A stretch of DNA of 64,000 nucleotides from CAVZZV01 sp963779845 (GTDB taxonomy: Bacteria > Bacteroidota > Bacteroidia > Bacteroidales > GCA-2748055): contig CAVZZV010000001.1 in the NCBI GenBank assembly GCA_963779845.1, positions 248,001 to 312,000 of the forward strand. The letters are read 5' to 3'. Below are positions 44,637 through 53,650 of this stretch, one piece after another. Every line of letters starts with the position of its first letter. Position 1 is the stretch's first letter. The notes under the pieces were generated by a model. The model saw only the letters and a program-made list of their open reading frames with translations, was not told the DNA's origin and ran no database searches. A program made the position numbers and the translations under genes.

Positions 44637-46487
44637 TTAGAACCTGAAGCCAACCCCCAGCATGTAATTAATTCCAGGCATCGGGTACCCCCAATCAATC
44701 TGGTACTTCGTATCCGTTAGGTTTTTACCGCTGAGAAACAGCTCGACAAATTTGCCGGCATGGTATTTTATCTTCGCATCCAATAGAAAATAACTTTCCT
44801 GATTGACTGCGTTTACGCCCTCCGTACTTTCAACCGAAGTATAGAGGCCTCCTATATAGTTCGTTTGAACTGAGAAGGAAAAATTTTGAAACTTATAGTT
44901 CACTCCGACAAAAGCCTGATGTTCCGGGGCTGCAATTTTTGGACGGTCCATGCTCAGATAAGCATAATTGGCGTTGATCATAAAATCTTTACCGGGAAGA
45001 TAATCTATTTCCACCTCAATCCCCCGGTGGTCGAATTTACCGGAATTTAAACGGGTGAACATAGGTGGTGGAGTGGGATTGGGGCCGGTTTGAATCAAAT
45101 TCTCTCCGACTATGTAATACAAACTAAGCTCTGCATTCAACCTGCCTTCCAACAAACTCCTGGCGACTCCCGCTTCATAATTCATCATGCTTTCCGGTTT
45201 TAGTTCAGGATTTGGAGAAAACAGATAGAGTTCGGTAAGGGTTGGGTATCGGTAACCTTTAGAAAGAGAGGCTTTGATATCCGTATTGCTATTGAGATGC
45301 CATGAAGCCCCAAGTTGAGGAACCCATTCGATTCCGGCCATTGAGTTGTTTTCTACCCGTAACCCTGCACTTAGGGACAAAATGTCTTGTATATCCTGCC
45401 TTACCACCAAATAACCGGCAGCTTCATTAACCTTCAACCATTTGTTGGCGTAGGTGGGAGGAAATGCCATGTTCCCGATTCCCCCTGAATTCTTAAATTC
45501 TGCACCCATGGTAAAGGTATTTCCCGGAAACATGCGCAGGCCCTGATAAAGGGAAAGTCCATAACTTTCATCGCTGGATTTCCAGTTATCTGAAAAATCA
45601 TGTTGCCCATAATTGTACCAGGCGAAAAGCGCCCCTTCCATATGTTCATATTTATTCTGAATAGATAATGCCGCTTTTCCACGCAAAATATCCGCTTTAA
45701 AGGTGGGGGACTCCATATCAATTCTTCCCGGGTCATAACTGGTATAATCAGCCAGGTTAAAATCGGCATTTATCCTGATATTTTTGCTCAATTCATACCC
45801 AACTTTGACGTATCCATTGTTAATATTGAAATCCATGCTATCACGATGGCCGTCGGACTGATCATGATTATAGGAAACAAACATATTAAATTTCCCCTTT
45901 CGAAAGCCTGTTCCAGCCATAACTTTTTGGGTATTAAAAGAACCATACTGTATTCGAGCCATACCGCTCATCCCCTCTTTTTTCTGTTCACGGGTAATCA
46001 GGTTTAGAACCCCACCCATAGCATTTGAACCATAAAGAATCGAAGCGGGCCCCCGGATCACCTCCACTCTCTGAAGATCTGAAGCAACATAGGAGTTTGG
46101 AAAGGGATGCCCAAACAAGCCCATATATTGAGGATGACCATCGACAAGCACCAAAATCTGGGAATTGGGACTCCCTCCTACTCCTCTGATCGTGATATTT
46201 CCCGCTGAGGTACTTCCCGTGCGTCCGAAACCGGTCCCACCGCGTTCTGTAACAAACAGACCCGGCACTCGTCTGCTGATCATAGGCATTACAGAAGATT
46301 CATATACCTCATCTATCTGATCCTGATGGATAACGCTTACATTCATCGGAAGATTTCTGCGGGACACTTCTATCCTGGTGCCAGTTATGATAACTTCATC
46401 CAGATCCAGGGTATCCTTAAGCATTTGACCCTTTAGGTACGATGAAAAGGTCAGGCATAAAAAGCCGAAAGTAAGTATTTTATACAT
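44637..46487 (-). CDS. TonB-dependent outer-membrane receptor, NikR-linked
   Basis: 616 residues. Signal sequence MYKILTFGFLCLTFSSYLKG, TonB-box-like region LDEVIITGTRI, plug domain (VPGLFVTERGG, NITIRGVGG, VEVIRGPASILYGSNAMGGVLN), and a 22-strand-type barrel ending in LGVGFRF with the terminal Phe. Compact, without the carboxypeptidase-like domain of the receptors at 57-64 kb. It lies 46 bases downstream of nikR and is preceded by repeated motifs, so uptake of nickel or a nickel/cobalt complex is a reasonable guess. Confidence 0.88.
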   Translation of the reverse strand: MYKILTFGFLCLTFSSYLKGQMLKDTLDLDEVIITGTRIEVSRRNLPMNVSVIHQDQIDEVYESSVMPMISRRVPGLFVTERGGTGFGRTGSTSAGNITIRGVGGSPNSQILVLVDGHPQYMGLFGHPFPNSYVASDLQRVEVIRGPASILYGSNAMGGVLNLITREQKKEGMSGMARIQYGSFNTQKVMAGTGFRKGKFNMFVSYNHDQSDGHRDSMDFNINNGYVKVGYELSKNIRINADFNLADYTSYDPGRIDMESPTFKADILRGKAALSIQNKYEHMEGALFAWYNYGQHDFSDNWKSSDESYGLSLYQGLRMFPGNTFTMGAEFKNSGGIGNMAFPPTYANKWLKVNEAAGYLVVRQDIQDILSLSAGLRVENNSMAGIEWVPQLGASWHLNSNTDIKASLSKGYRYPTLTELYLFSPNPELKPESMMNYEAGVARSLLEGRLNAELSLYYIVGENLIQTGPNPTPPPMFTRLNSGKFDHRGIEVEIDYLPGKDFMINANYAYLSMDRPKIAAPEHQAFVGVNYKFQNFSFSVQTNYIGGLYTSVESTEGVNAVNQESYFLLDAKIKYHAGKFVELFLSGKNLTDTKYQIDWGYPMPGINYMLGVGFRF

Positions 46488-46489
46488 TT

Positions 46490-46516
46490 TGTTACCTTTT
46501 TATTATTTCGTGTTAC
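46490..46516 (-). promoter_or_regulatory. Direct repeats before the TonB receptor gene (possible NikR site)
   Basis: On the minus strand GTAACACGA (46508-46516) and GTAACA (46490-46495) lie 21 bases apart in direct orientation, in the 46-base gap between nikR and the receptor gene. GTAACACGA recurs at the nikR start. GTGTTAC-type half-sites are known for some NikR groups; those are inverted, these are direct. Confidence 0.4.
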
Positions 46517-46533
46517 TTAATATTCAAAAAAAT

Positions 46534-46935
46534 TTAATCTGTCCCGCTCATCACCAGTTCCCCGTGTTTCACCCCTTTTAATGCCCTGAGTTTATCGTTA
46601 AGCATTTTTAATTTGTAAGCTTTTCCGCGAATAGTTATCACCTCAATGCAGTTATGGTCATCGATATGAATATGTTGTCCGGCAAGTATGAGGCAATGAT
46701 ATTGATGCTGAAGATCCGTAATCTTCTCATGTAATTCCTTAATTTTATGATCATAAACGATTACAATGGCTCCTGCCACAACCTCATCGTTCATCCATTT
46801 TTCCTCGATAATATTTTTCTGGACCATAGTGCGGATAGCCTGTGAGCGGCTGTGAAAATGGTTTTTTTCGACCATATGGTCCAACTGGGTGAGAAGGTCA
46901 CTTTCGAGGGATACACCAAAGCGTTTTAACGACAT
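46534..46935 (-). CDS. nikR: Nickel-responsive regulator NikR
   Basis: 133 residues. The ribbon-helix-helix N-terminus (MSLKRFGVSLESDLLTQLDH, HSRSQAIRTMV) is followed by the ACT-like nickel domain with the four-ligand signature H77, H88, H90, C96 at the spacings of the E. coli protein (H76/H87/H89/C95). Ni2+ binding turns it into a DNA-binding tetramer. It probably controls itself and the TonB receptor gene downstream. Confidence 0.93.
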   Translation of the reverse strand: MSLKRFGVSLESDLLTQLDHMVEKNHFHSRSQAIRTMVQKNIIEEKWMNDEVVAGAIVIVYDHKIKELHEKITDLQHQYHCLILAGQHIHIDDHNCIEVITIRGKAYKLKMLNDKLRALKGVKHGELVMSGTD

Positions 46936-46943
46936 CGTGTTAC
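46935..46943 (-). promoter_or_regulatory. GTAACACGA motif at the nikR start
   Basis: The 9-base motif abuts the nikR ATG (GTAACACGATG) and is identical to the copy before the receptor gene at 46508-46516. It may mark NikR binding close to the start codons. The upstream gap to the maf gene end (46944-47120) is A/T rich with no other feature seen. Confidence 0.35.
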
Positions 46944-47120
46944 GTATTCTTTAATTATTGCTACAAATATAAAAGAATTTTGAAGAAAAAAAGCAGAAAT
47001 ACCAATGGCAAGCAGTATTTAAAGCAATAATCTCTAATATTAAAATATGATCTCTCAAAGAAGAAGGACAGAATAGTTCGCTTCCATTCCTTCAAATTGT
47101 TTTAAATGAAGAATGAAAAT

Positions 47121-47711
47121 TCAGGCAAGAAAATATTTAAGTTCTGAATAAACCTTCTGGACCGGCAGCCCCATCACATTGAAATAAGACCCCTTAATAG
47201 ACTGAATTCCAATATAACCAATCCATTCCTGTATTCCATAGGCGCCGGCTTTATCGTAGGGTTTAAAATGGTTGACGTACCAGATTATTTCATCTTCTTT
47301 AAGTTCCGTAAAGCATACTTCAGTTTTTGCACTAAAAGAATGTTTCTTTTCAGAAGACCTCAGACAAACACCCGTAATTACTTCATGCGTATTCCCTGAA
47401 AGTTTGGAAAGAATATCTATAGCATCCTCCCGGTCCTTCGGTTTATTGATCACTGAATTTTCAAACCAGACAATAGTATCGGCGGAAATGAGAATCTCCC
47501 CTTTACCCAGTCTTTTCTTATAGTTCATTGACTTTAGTTCCGCCAGGTATACAGGGATGCTAAATTTATCAAGTTCTTCCGGGTAAATTTCGTCGAGAGC
47601 GGGTAAGGCTGGAACCAGAGCTTCAATGCCGATTTGTGACAACAGGAATTTTCTTCTGGGTGAATTGGAGGCAAGGATGAAATGAGTTTCTTTAAGTTTT
47701 TGATGGAACAT
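47121..47711 (-). CDS. maf: Maf-family nucleoside triphosphate pyrophosphatase
   Basis: About 196 residues from the ATG at 47711, which begins just after the preceding stop; the frame to 47747 would overlap the prenyltransferase gene. ILASNSPRRKFLL (12-24) is the SxSPRR motif, and DEIYPEEL, ISADTIVWF and TGVCL are further signatures. Hydrolyses dTTP/UTP or modified nucleotides to monophosphates. Confidence 0.92.
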   Translation of the reverse strand: MFHQKLKETHFILASNSPRRKFLLSQIGIEALVPALPALDEIYPEELDKFSIPVYLAELKSMNYKKRLGKGEILISADTIVWFENSVINKPKDREDAIDILSKLSGNTHEVITGVCLRSSEKKHSFSAKTEVCFTELKEDEIIWYVNHFKPYDKAGAYGIQEWIGYIGIQSIKGSYFNVMGLPVQKVYSELKYFLA

Positions 47712-47712
47712 T

Positions 47713-48687
47713 TTAAGAAATTTGATGTAGAACCATATAGCGTACAATCAGAGCATACAATAAACCGGCGACCATAATAAACTTAATAATCATGCTGGCC
47801 ATATGGTAATCACTTTTCATGTGGGCATGAATAATCCTCCATCCAAGAAAACCCGATGGCACCAGCAAAAAAAGCAAAAAATAAATACTGCTGAGAAGAT
47901 CAATATCTCCCGCGCTGAAAATTACATATTTTACAGGTAGAAATATAATGCAAACGATCAGGAAAAGAACCAGAAAACCCAGTAAAGTCTTTGTCCATTT
48001 AAGTCCGGCTACAATGGGAACTGTTTTCATACCATAAGCGATATCGCCTTCATAGTCTTCGGCGTCTTTTACGATTTCCCTGATCAGGCTGGTAAGAAAA
48101 GCGAAGAATGAGAAAGTGGCTATCCAGGCAAATATATAATTGAAATTGCTTCCGGCAGCAAGCATAATCTCACCGTATTCCCTGTTCAATAAAGGAAGCT
48201 CAAAAAGTATTACCAGCAGAGGAACAGACGCGGTTAAAATACTCACAATGATATTCCCAATAAGAAATTGCTTTTTATAATCGGTGGAATAAAACCATAA
48301 GAGTCCCGATGCCAGAATGAATATGAAAGAAAGTTGTGGAACAGAAACATAAAAAGACAAGTATGAACCTATCCCAATGCCAGTAATACTTAGAACCGGA
48401 TGTAAAAAAATGGCCCATCTTCTGGGAACCGTCCGGTCAATAACCATAACTGATGGTTTATTAACACGGTCGGTACGGGCATCAAAATAGTCGTTAATTA
48501 CGTATCCACCAGCAGCAACAAGGACAGTGGAAAGAACCAAAAGAAAAAAATGAAAGGGGCCGATCTGTGGAATGAATCCATTGATCTTTAAAAACGGAAC
48601 AAGTATGCCAAACCGAATCAAATATTGAGTGGCTGCGATAATTATAAGGTTCTGGAATCGAATGAGTTTTAAAATTGCTGCAATCAC
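47713..48687 (-). CDS. UbiA-family prenyltransferase
   Basis: 324 residues with eight or nine helices. First Asp-rich motif NDYFDARTDRVNKP (65-78) and second DAEDYEGDIAYGMKT (about 205-219) bind Mg-prenyl diphosphate. The wording resembles the geranylgeranylglycerol-phosphate/digeranyl group common in Bacteroidota. The aromatic or lipid acceptor cannot be told. Confidence 0.85.
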   Translation of the reverse strand: MIAAILKLIRFQNLIIIAATQYLIRFGILVPFLKINGFIPQIGPFHFFLLVLSTVLVAAGGYVINDYFDARTDRVNKPSVMVIDRTVPRRWAIFLHPVLSITGIGIGSYLSFYVSVPQLSFIFILASGLLWFYSTDYKKQFLIGNIIVSILTASVPLLVILFELPLLNREYGEIMLAAGSNFNYIFAWIATFSFFAFLTSLIREIVKDAEDYEGDIAYGMKTVPIVAGLKWTKTLLGFLVLFLIVCIIFLPVKYVIFSAGDIDLLSSIYFLLFLLVPSGFLGWRIIHAHMKSDYHMASMIIKFIMVAGLLYALIVRYMVLHQIS

Positions 48688-48818
48688 GTTATTTTGCCTT
48701 AGATTTTAGATTGATTTTATGAAATACTTCTTTACGCGGAAAAAAACTATGACTGTTGACGAACACCAGAGAGAACCCACTTTCCCTCCACACATTTTTT
48801 CGTTTTATAAACTTAGAG

Positions 48819-49340
48819 TCACCAGTGGAAAGCATCCTCTTCAAGCCATTGTCCGTTTAACCGAAGCACCTGTTCAATAACATCGCGCACGCATCCTTCA
48901 CCCCCGGGCTTGTCGGATATGTATCTTGAGATGGCCCTTATTTCCTCAGCGGCATCGGAAGGACAAGTAGGGAAACCTACTTGCTTCATCACATGAAAAT
49001 CGGGAAGGTCGTCGCCCATATACAGGATGTTTTCCGGATGAAGCTTGTATTTCTCCATAAAATGCTTAAACTCCTTCCGCTTGTCCACACATCCCAGATA
49101 AATGTCCTTTATACCCAGTTTGCTAAAGCGTTCACGAACGGATTCGGAAAGACCCCCTGTAATAATCGCCACGGGATAACCCTTTTTCATCAGATATTGG
49201 GTTGCAAAACCATCTTTAATATTCATGGTTCGCATCATATCCCCCGATGGATGAAGTAAGATTTTACTGCCGGAAAAAACACCATCGACATCAAAAATAA
49301 ATGCTTTTACTTTACGGAGGTCTTCTTTAAAATTAATCAT
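48819..49340 (-). CDS. kdsC: KDO 8-phosphate phosphatase (KdsC)
   Basis: 173-residue HAD-fold enzyme without a cap: FDVDGVFSG with nucleophile D17 and D19, IITGG, KRKEFKHF and GDDLPDFHVM. It dephosphorylates KDO-8-phosphate in lipopolysaccharide core synthesis as a tetramer. The wording YMGDDLPD and KPGGEGCVRDVIE is typical. It overlaps the DUF2520 gene by 4 bases. The 131-base gap to the ubiA-like gene holds nothing recognised. Confidence 0.9.
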   Translation of the reverse strand: MINFKEDLRKVKAFIFDVDGVFSGSKILLHPSGDMMRTMNIKDGFATQYLMKKGYPVAIITGGLSESVRERFSKLGIKDIYLGCVDKRKEFKHFMEKYKLHPENILYMGDDLPDFHVMKQVGFPTCPSDAAEEIRAISRYISDKPGGEGCVRDVIEQVLRLNGQWLEEDAFHW

Positions 49341-50122
49341 TCCCTGGATTTATAATAATCGACAATATACCGGCTGACAAAGTTATACATTTTTTGATAG
49401 TCCCTGTACTTTTCCAATTTACGGGAATGCTCTTCAAGGATGCGTACATCATTTCTTCGGGCAGGGCCGGTTTGGATTTCTGCTGGCAGGTTCCTTTGAA
49501 GCTTATAATAAGTTTCGTCCAATAAGGGCCTTAGTAAATCGAAGTCCAACCCATTGGACCCAAGGATATCGTGAGCTACTGTAAGCATGAAGTTACTGAA
49601 GTTATTGGCGAATACCGCTGCAATGTGAAGCAATTCGCGGTCTTCGGAATTTATTTCCAGAACCCTGTCGGAGATTTTACCAGCAAGTGCTTTGAGGAGG
49701 TTCAACCCCTCCTCATCAGAGCATTCGAGAAGAATTGGCACCCTCCTAAAATCAACATCGGTATCCCGTGTAATGGTTTGTAGGGGATAAAACACACCCA
49801 CCCGTGTAAATTTATACTTAAACACCCCAAGTGGAGTACTGCCCGAGGTATGGACTACAAATTTCAATTCAGCCGGCAGCCTGTCGATAACATCGGGTAG
49901 AGCATCGTCTTGTATGGCAAGGATATAAAGATCGGCTTGAGGGTCAATCTCAGCCAGCTTACAGGAATATGGAACATGAAGTCTCTTCGAAAGCTCAGAG
50001 GCACGTGCGGAAGAATGCCCGATAACCTGTCTGATTTTACAATGTTTTTGAAGGTTCAGTGATAGGTGGTAAGCAACATTGCCAGCGCCGATAATAACAA
50101 TGGAAGGCCTCCTGTTGGTCAT
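49337..50122 (-). CDS. DUF2520 Rossmann-fold dehydrogenase-like protein
   Basis: 261 residues. IVIIGAGNVAYHLSLNL (9-25) is the dinucleotide-binding loop, then IGHSSARASEL, VHTSGSTPLGVF and VFYPLQTI; the C-terminal helical domain has AAVFANNFSNFM. Family members look like ketopantoate or pyrroline-carboxylate reductases; the substrate is unknown. Regularly next to kdsC in Bacteroidota. Confidence 0.85.
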   Translation of the reverse strand: MTNRRPSIVIIGAGNVAYHLSLNLQKHCKIRQVIGHSSARASELSKRLHVPYSCKLAEIDPQADLYILAIQDDALPDVIDRLPAELKFVVHTSGSTPLGVFKYKFTRVGVFYPLQTITRDTDVDFRRVPILLECSDEEGLNLLKALAGKISDRVLEINSEDRELLHIAAVFANNFSNFMLTVAHDILGSNGLDFDLLRPLLDETYYKLQRNLPAEIQTGPARRNDVRILEEHSRKLEKYRDYQKMYNFVSRYIVDYYKSRE

Positions 50123-50124
50123 TA

Positions 50125-50625
50125 TCAGGCTGTTTTGCCGGTGGACTTAATTTTGATCAGCCTGTGGCACATCTCGTAATTTTCCTTTTCCTGAAAATAG
50201 TGGATCAATTCATTGAAGAAAAGAGGGTTATTAAACTGTGGGTGTTGTGGGCCGAATTTTAACTGACCCGAGACAGTCTTATTAAAGTAGGGAATAATTT
50301 CATCCGTTTCCTCTATATCAAAAATATCAAGCGACTCGTCATCAGAGAATATATAACCAAACCGTTCCATAAAGTCGCTCAATTGGATTTGAAAATTGAT
50401 AAAACTGTCGTTTTCTTCCAATAGCTCTTTATTCAGGGCGTATTTAAAATCCAAATCCTGTTGCCTTGATCCTGAATTACCGGAAGAAAGCAGTCTCGTG
50501 ATTTCTTCCTGGTTATACTGTATCTCCTTATTGTTCTGGCTAACATGCTCCTTTAATATCTGAAGGATTTTATTGACTTGTTTTTCCATAGCTGAAGGAT
50601 TTCTTCGATATAAATCAAAATCCAT
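50125..50625 (-). CDS. Conserved-looking hypothetical protein
   Basis: 166 residues, acidic, mainly helical, no signal peptide or cysteine cluster (a single Cys near the end). The start MDFDLYRRNPSAMEKQVNKI could also be the second Met at residue 13. Ends 2 bases before the DUF2520 start, so it is the first gene of the kdsC-ubiA-maf unit. I do not recognise the family. Confidence 0.65.
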   Translation of the reverse strand: MDFDLYRRNPSAMEKQVNKILQILKEHVSQNNKEIQYNQEEITRLLSSGNSGSRQQDLDFKYALNKELLEENDSFINFQIQLSDFMERFGYIFSDDESLDIFDIEETDEIIPYFNKTVSGQLKFGPQHPQFNNPLFFNELIHYFQEKENYEMCHRLIKIKSTGKTA

Positions 50626-50803
50626 ACCACAATTATACTGATAAATTTATGGAATTATCCATTTGAAAGAGTAATTTTTTATAAAAAATGTTAAACGAAT
50701 TAAGAACCAGGCGAAAAACTCCTGCCACGCCTTGTATTAAATCCTCTTCCTTTTAGACCCTCTTCTCAGCCACTACAAAATTTCCATTTGGAGACTGGTG
50801 AAT

Positions 50804-52528
50804 TTAATTCACATATTTAAAGGATCCAAGATCCTTTAAATCGGATTTTTTAATATAGCCGAAGCGCTCACTGTTCTCGGCCACTGCAATCCGGATAAAG
50901 ATTTCAGCAGCATTTGCAAATTCTTCATCCCTCATACTATCGTGAACCAAAAGATAACCCATGATTATATTTCCAGCCATTTCAACCAAACGACGTGCAT
51001 GGAAATCAAGAAATTCATTATCACTTTTTTCCAATACCAGAGTAACTGCTTTTTCGTATTCATCGGTCATTTCGATGAGTATCTTATGCAGATAATCCAA
51101 TTCCGGATTGAGTTTCTCTTCCTGCATATCCCTTATTTTCTGAAGGTATGTGTGGGTACTTACCCCTCTTACAGCAGCCACCACCTGCAATTGGGAGGTA
51201 CCTTCATAAATAGAGGTAATCCGGGCATCACGATAGATACGTTCGATGGGGAAGTCTTTCATAAAACCAGCTCCCCCATGAATTTGAAGGGAATCGTAAG
51301 CTATTTTGTTACAATATTCACTGCTTACCAGTTTGAGTAAGGGGGTAAAAATATCGGCCCAGCGTTGATATTTTTTCATTTCCTGCCTTTCTTCAGGTTC
51401 CAGCTTGCGTTTTTCAGAAACTGAAGTGTATACCTTATAAATATCGACATATCGGGCCGTTTCATAAAGCAAACTACGCATGGCAATTGTCTTTACCTGC
51501 ATGGTTCTCAGCATTTCGTATACGGCAGGGAAAGTGATGATGGCCTTCCCAAACTGAAGACGCTCATTGGCATATTTAAGGGCTTCGCGGTATGCTGCTT
51601 CGGCAATACCTACCGATTGAGCACCAATCCCCAGCCTGGCTGAGTTCATAAGAGACATAACATACTTTATCAATCCCAGTTTCCGGTCACCCACAAGTTT
51701 AGCCGGGGCATTGGTAAACACCATTTCACAGGTTGGGGAACCTTTAATTCCCAATTTATTTTCAATCCTCCGGATCTTTACTGCATTGTCCTTCCTGTCG
51801 TAAATGAAAAGGGACAGACCCCTGGCATCGGTGGTACCCTCTTCAGAACGTGCAAGAACGAGGGCGATATCAGCATCCCCATTGGTGATAAATCTTTTCA
51901 CTCCATTCAGATAATATACATCTTTTTTCTCATCATAGATGGCCTGAATTTGATTGCCTTTAAGCTGAACCGCCTGGAGATCTGAGCCGGCATCAGGTTC
52001 AGTCAATACCATGGCCGCGGTAGCACCTTCCGCGAATCGGGGGAGGAATTCCTCCTTTAACTCATCTGATGCAAACTCGGCGATCGTTTCCGCACAGTCC
52101 TGCAGTCCCCATATATTTGCAAAACCCGCGTCTGCCCGACTTACAATTTCAGCGGCCATGACATAAGGAACGATGGGAAAATTGAGACCATTGTATTTTC
52201 TGGCCAATGACATACCAATAAGTCCGGCTTTTGTCAATACCTCATGGTTCTCTTTGGTCCCCGGAGCATATTGCACCTCATTATTAACAAGATGAGGCCC
52301 ATCCTGATCTACAAAGGCGGCATTCGGAGCGATAACATCCCCGGTAATCCCACCTAATATCTCGAGGGTCTGTTCATAATTGTCCATGGCATCTTCAAAA
52401 TCGATTGGTGCATAGTCGTACTGGTCCTTTTCGACAAAATCGTTCTCTTTTAAACGAACAATTTTTTTCATCAATGGATGTTGAAGATGAAACCTCAGGT
52501 CTTTATTATCTGAAAAATAGTTTGCCAT
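50804..52528 (-). CDS. Acyl-CoA dehydrogenase with C-terminal extension
   Basis: 574 residues, longer than the 380-residue basic type. N-terminal head of about 70 residues, then the family core: MVLTEPDAGSDLQAV (about 172-186), EMLRTMQVKTIAMR, and IYEGTSQLQVVAAVRG with the catalytic-type Glu. A C-terminal helical segment of about 120 residues follows. This long form occurs in anaerobic Bacteroidota next to Etf genes, as here. The substrate is a short or medium acyl-CoA by context. Confidence 0.9.
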   Translation of the reverse strand: MANYFSDNKDLRFHLQHPLMKKIVRLKENDFVEKDQYDYAPIDFEDAMDNYEQTLEILGGITGDVIAPNAAFVDQDGPHLVNNEVQYAPGTKENHEVLTKAGLIGMSLARKYNGLNFPIVPYVMAAEIVSRADAGFANIWGLQDCAETIAEFASDELKEEFLPRFAEGATAAMVLTEPDAGSDLQAVQLKGNQIQAIYDEKKDVYYLNGVKRFITNGDADIALVLARSEEGTTDARGLSLFIYDRKDNAVKIRRIENKLGIKGSPTCEMVFTNAPAKLVGDRKLGLIKYVMSLMNSARLGIGAQSVGIAEAAYREALKYANERLQFGKAIITFPAVYEMLRTMQVKTIAMRSLLYETARYVDIYKVYTSVSEKRKLEPEERQEMKKYQRWADIFTPLLKLVSSEYCNKIAYDSLQIHGGAGFMKDFPIERIYRDARITSIYEGTSQLQVVAAVRGVSTHTYLQKIRDMQEEKLNPELDYLHKILIEMTDEYEKAVTLVLEKSDNEFLDFHARRLVEMAGNIIMGYLLVHDSMRDEEFANAAEIFIRIAVAENSERFGYIKKSDLKDLGSFKYVN

Positions 52529-52600
52529 TTTATATGCATTTACGTTGAAAGACTGTAATCTCTATAGTATCGGGAAGAAAGACATAAGAGTCAAAAGCCG

Positions 52601-53650
52601 TTACTTAGAGTTTTTTTTATAATATTTAATCATTTTCGGAAGCACATCGGATATCTCCCCATTGATCACATAGTCAGCCACATGATTGATTGGTGCATGG
52701 GAATCAGTGTTGATAGAGATTACCATTGCAGAATCGGTCATTCCTGCCCTGTGCTGAATCTGCCCTGAAATCCCACAAGCAATATATAGTTTAGGTCTTA
52801 CAGTAATCCCGGTCTGTCCGATCTGGCGTTCGTGCTCGATGAACCCTGCATCAACGGCAGCCCTGGACCCTCCCACTTCGCCACCAAGAACATCAGCCAG
52901 CTCAAATAAGAGCTTAAAGTTTTCTTTGGATCCTACGCCATATCCCCCTGCCACGATGATTCCGGCATTTTTAATATTGATCTTACGATCCTCAATATGG
53001 CGTTCAATGATTTTGACCACCAGGTCTTCTTTTGTCAGGAGATCACCAACATTAATTTTCCTGATTTCGCCTCTTTTACTATGGGCCATTCGCTCCTTCT
53101 TCATAACACCTTCCCTTACTGTGGCGAGCTGAGGCTTAGTTTCAGGATTAATAATGGTCGCAACAATATTACCTCCAAAGGCAGGCCGAATCTGGTATAA
53201 AAGGTTTTTATAAGTCGTATCGGACCTCTTTTCGTAGTGGTCGCCTATTTCCAGGCTGGTACAGTCGGCAGTGAGTCCCACCTTAAGGGCAGAGGCAATC
53301 CTTGGGGCGAGATCCCGGCCGGCCGGAGTAGCACCGAAAAGGGCAATCTGAGGTTTTTCTTTTTCTAATACCGCCTTCACAAGACGGGTATGGGGAAGTG
53401 TAAGATAGGGGCTCAGAACCTTGTCATCGCCGATATGCACTACATCAGCCCCATAAGAAAATAATTCATTTTCAAGGCCATCGATTCCTGATCCGAGTAG
53501 GATAGCTTCTACTCTACAAGTCAGCTGCTGCGCGAGTCCTCTGGCTTTGGTCAATAATTCAAGGCTCACCTCGGCTATAGTGTTCTCTTCCAGTTCGCAG
53601 TATACAAAAATATTATTCACGGGATTGCTTCTTAAGGTTAAATTATCCAA
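52601..53650 (-). CDS. etfA: Electron transfer flavoprotein alpha subunit
   Basis: 349 residues. The FAD-binding C-terminal region shows VGGSRAAVDAGF, QIGQTGITVRPKLYIACGIS and GQIQHRAGM. It starts within the last bases of etfB (8-base overlap) and lies 72 bases ahead of the acyl-CoA dehydrogenase gene, whose electrons it handles. Confidence 0.95.
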   Translation of the reverse strand: MDNLTLRSNPVNNIFVYCELEENTIAEVSLELLTKARGLAQQLTCRVEAILLGSGIDGLENELFSYGADVVHIGDDKVLSPYLTLPHTRLVKAVLEKEKPQIALFGATPAGRDLAPRIASALKVGLTADCTSLEIGDHYEKRSDTTYKNLLYQIRPAFGGNIVATIINPETKPQLATVREGVMKKERMAHSKRGEIRKINVGDLLTKEDLVVKIIERHIEDRKINIKNAGIIVAGGYGVGSKENFKLLFELADVLGGEVGGSRAAVDAGFIEHERQIGQTGITVRPKLYIACGISGQIQHRAGMTDSAMVISINTDSHAPINHVADYVINGEISDVLPKMIKYYKKNSK

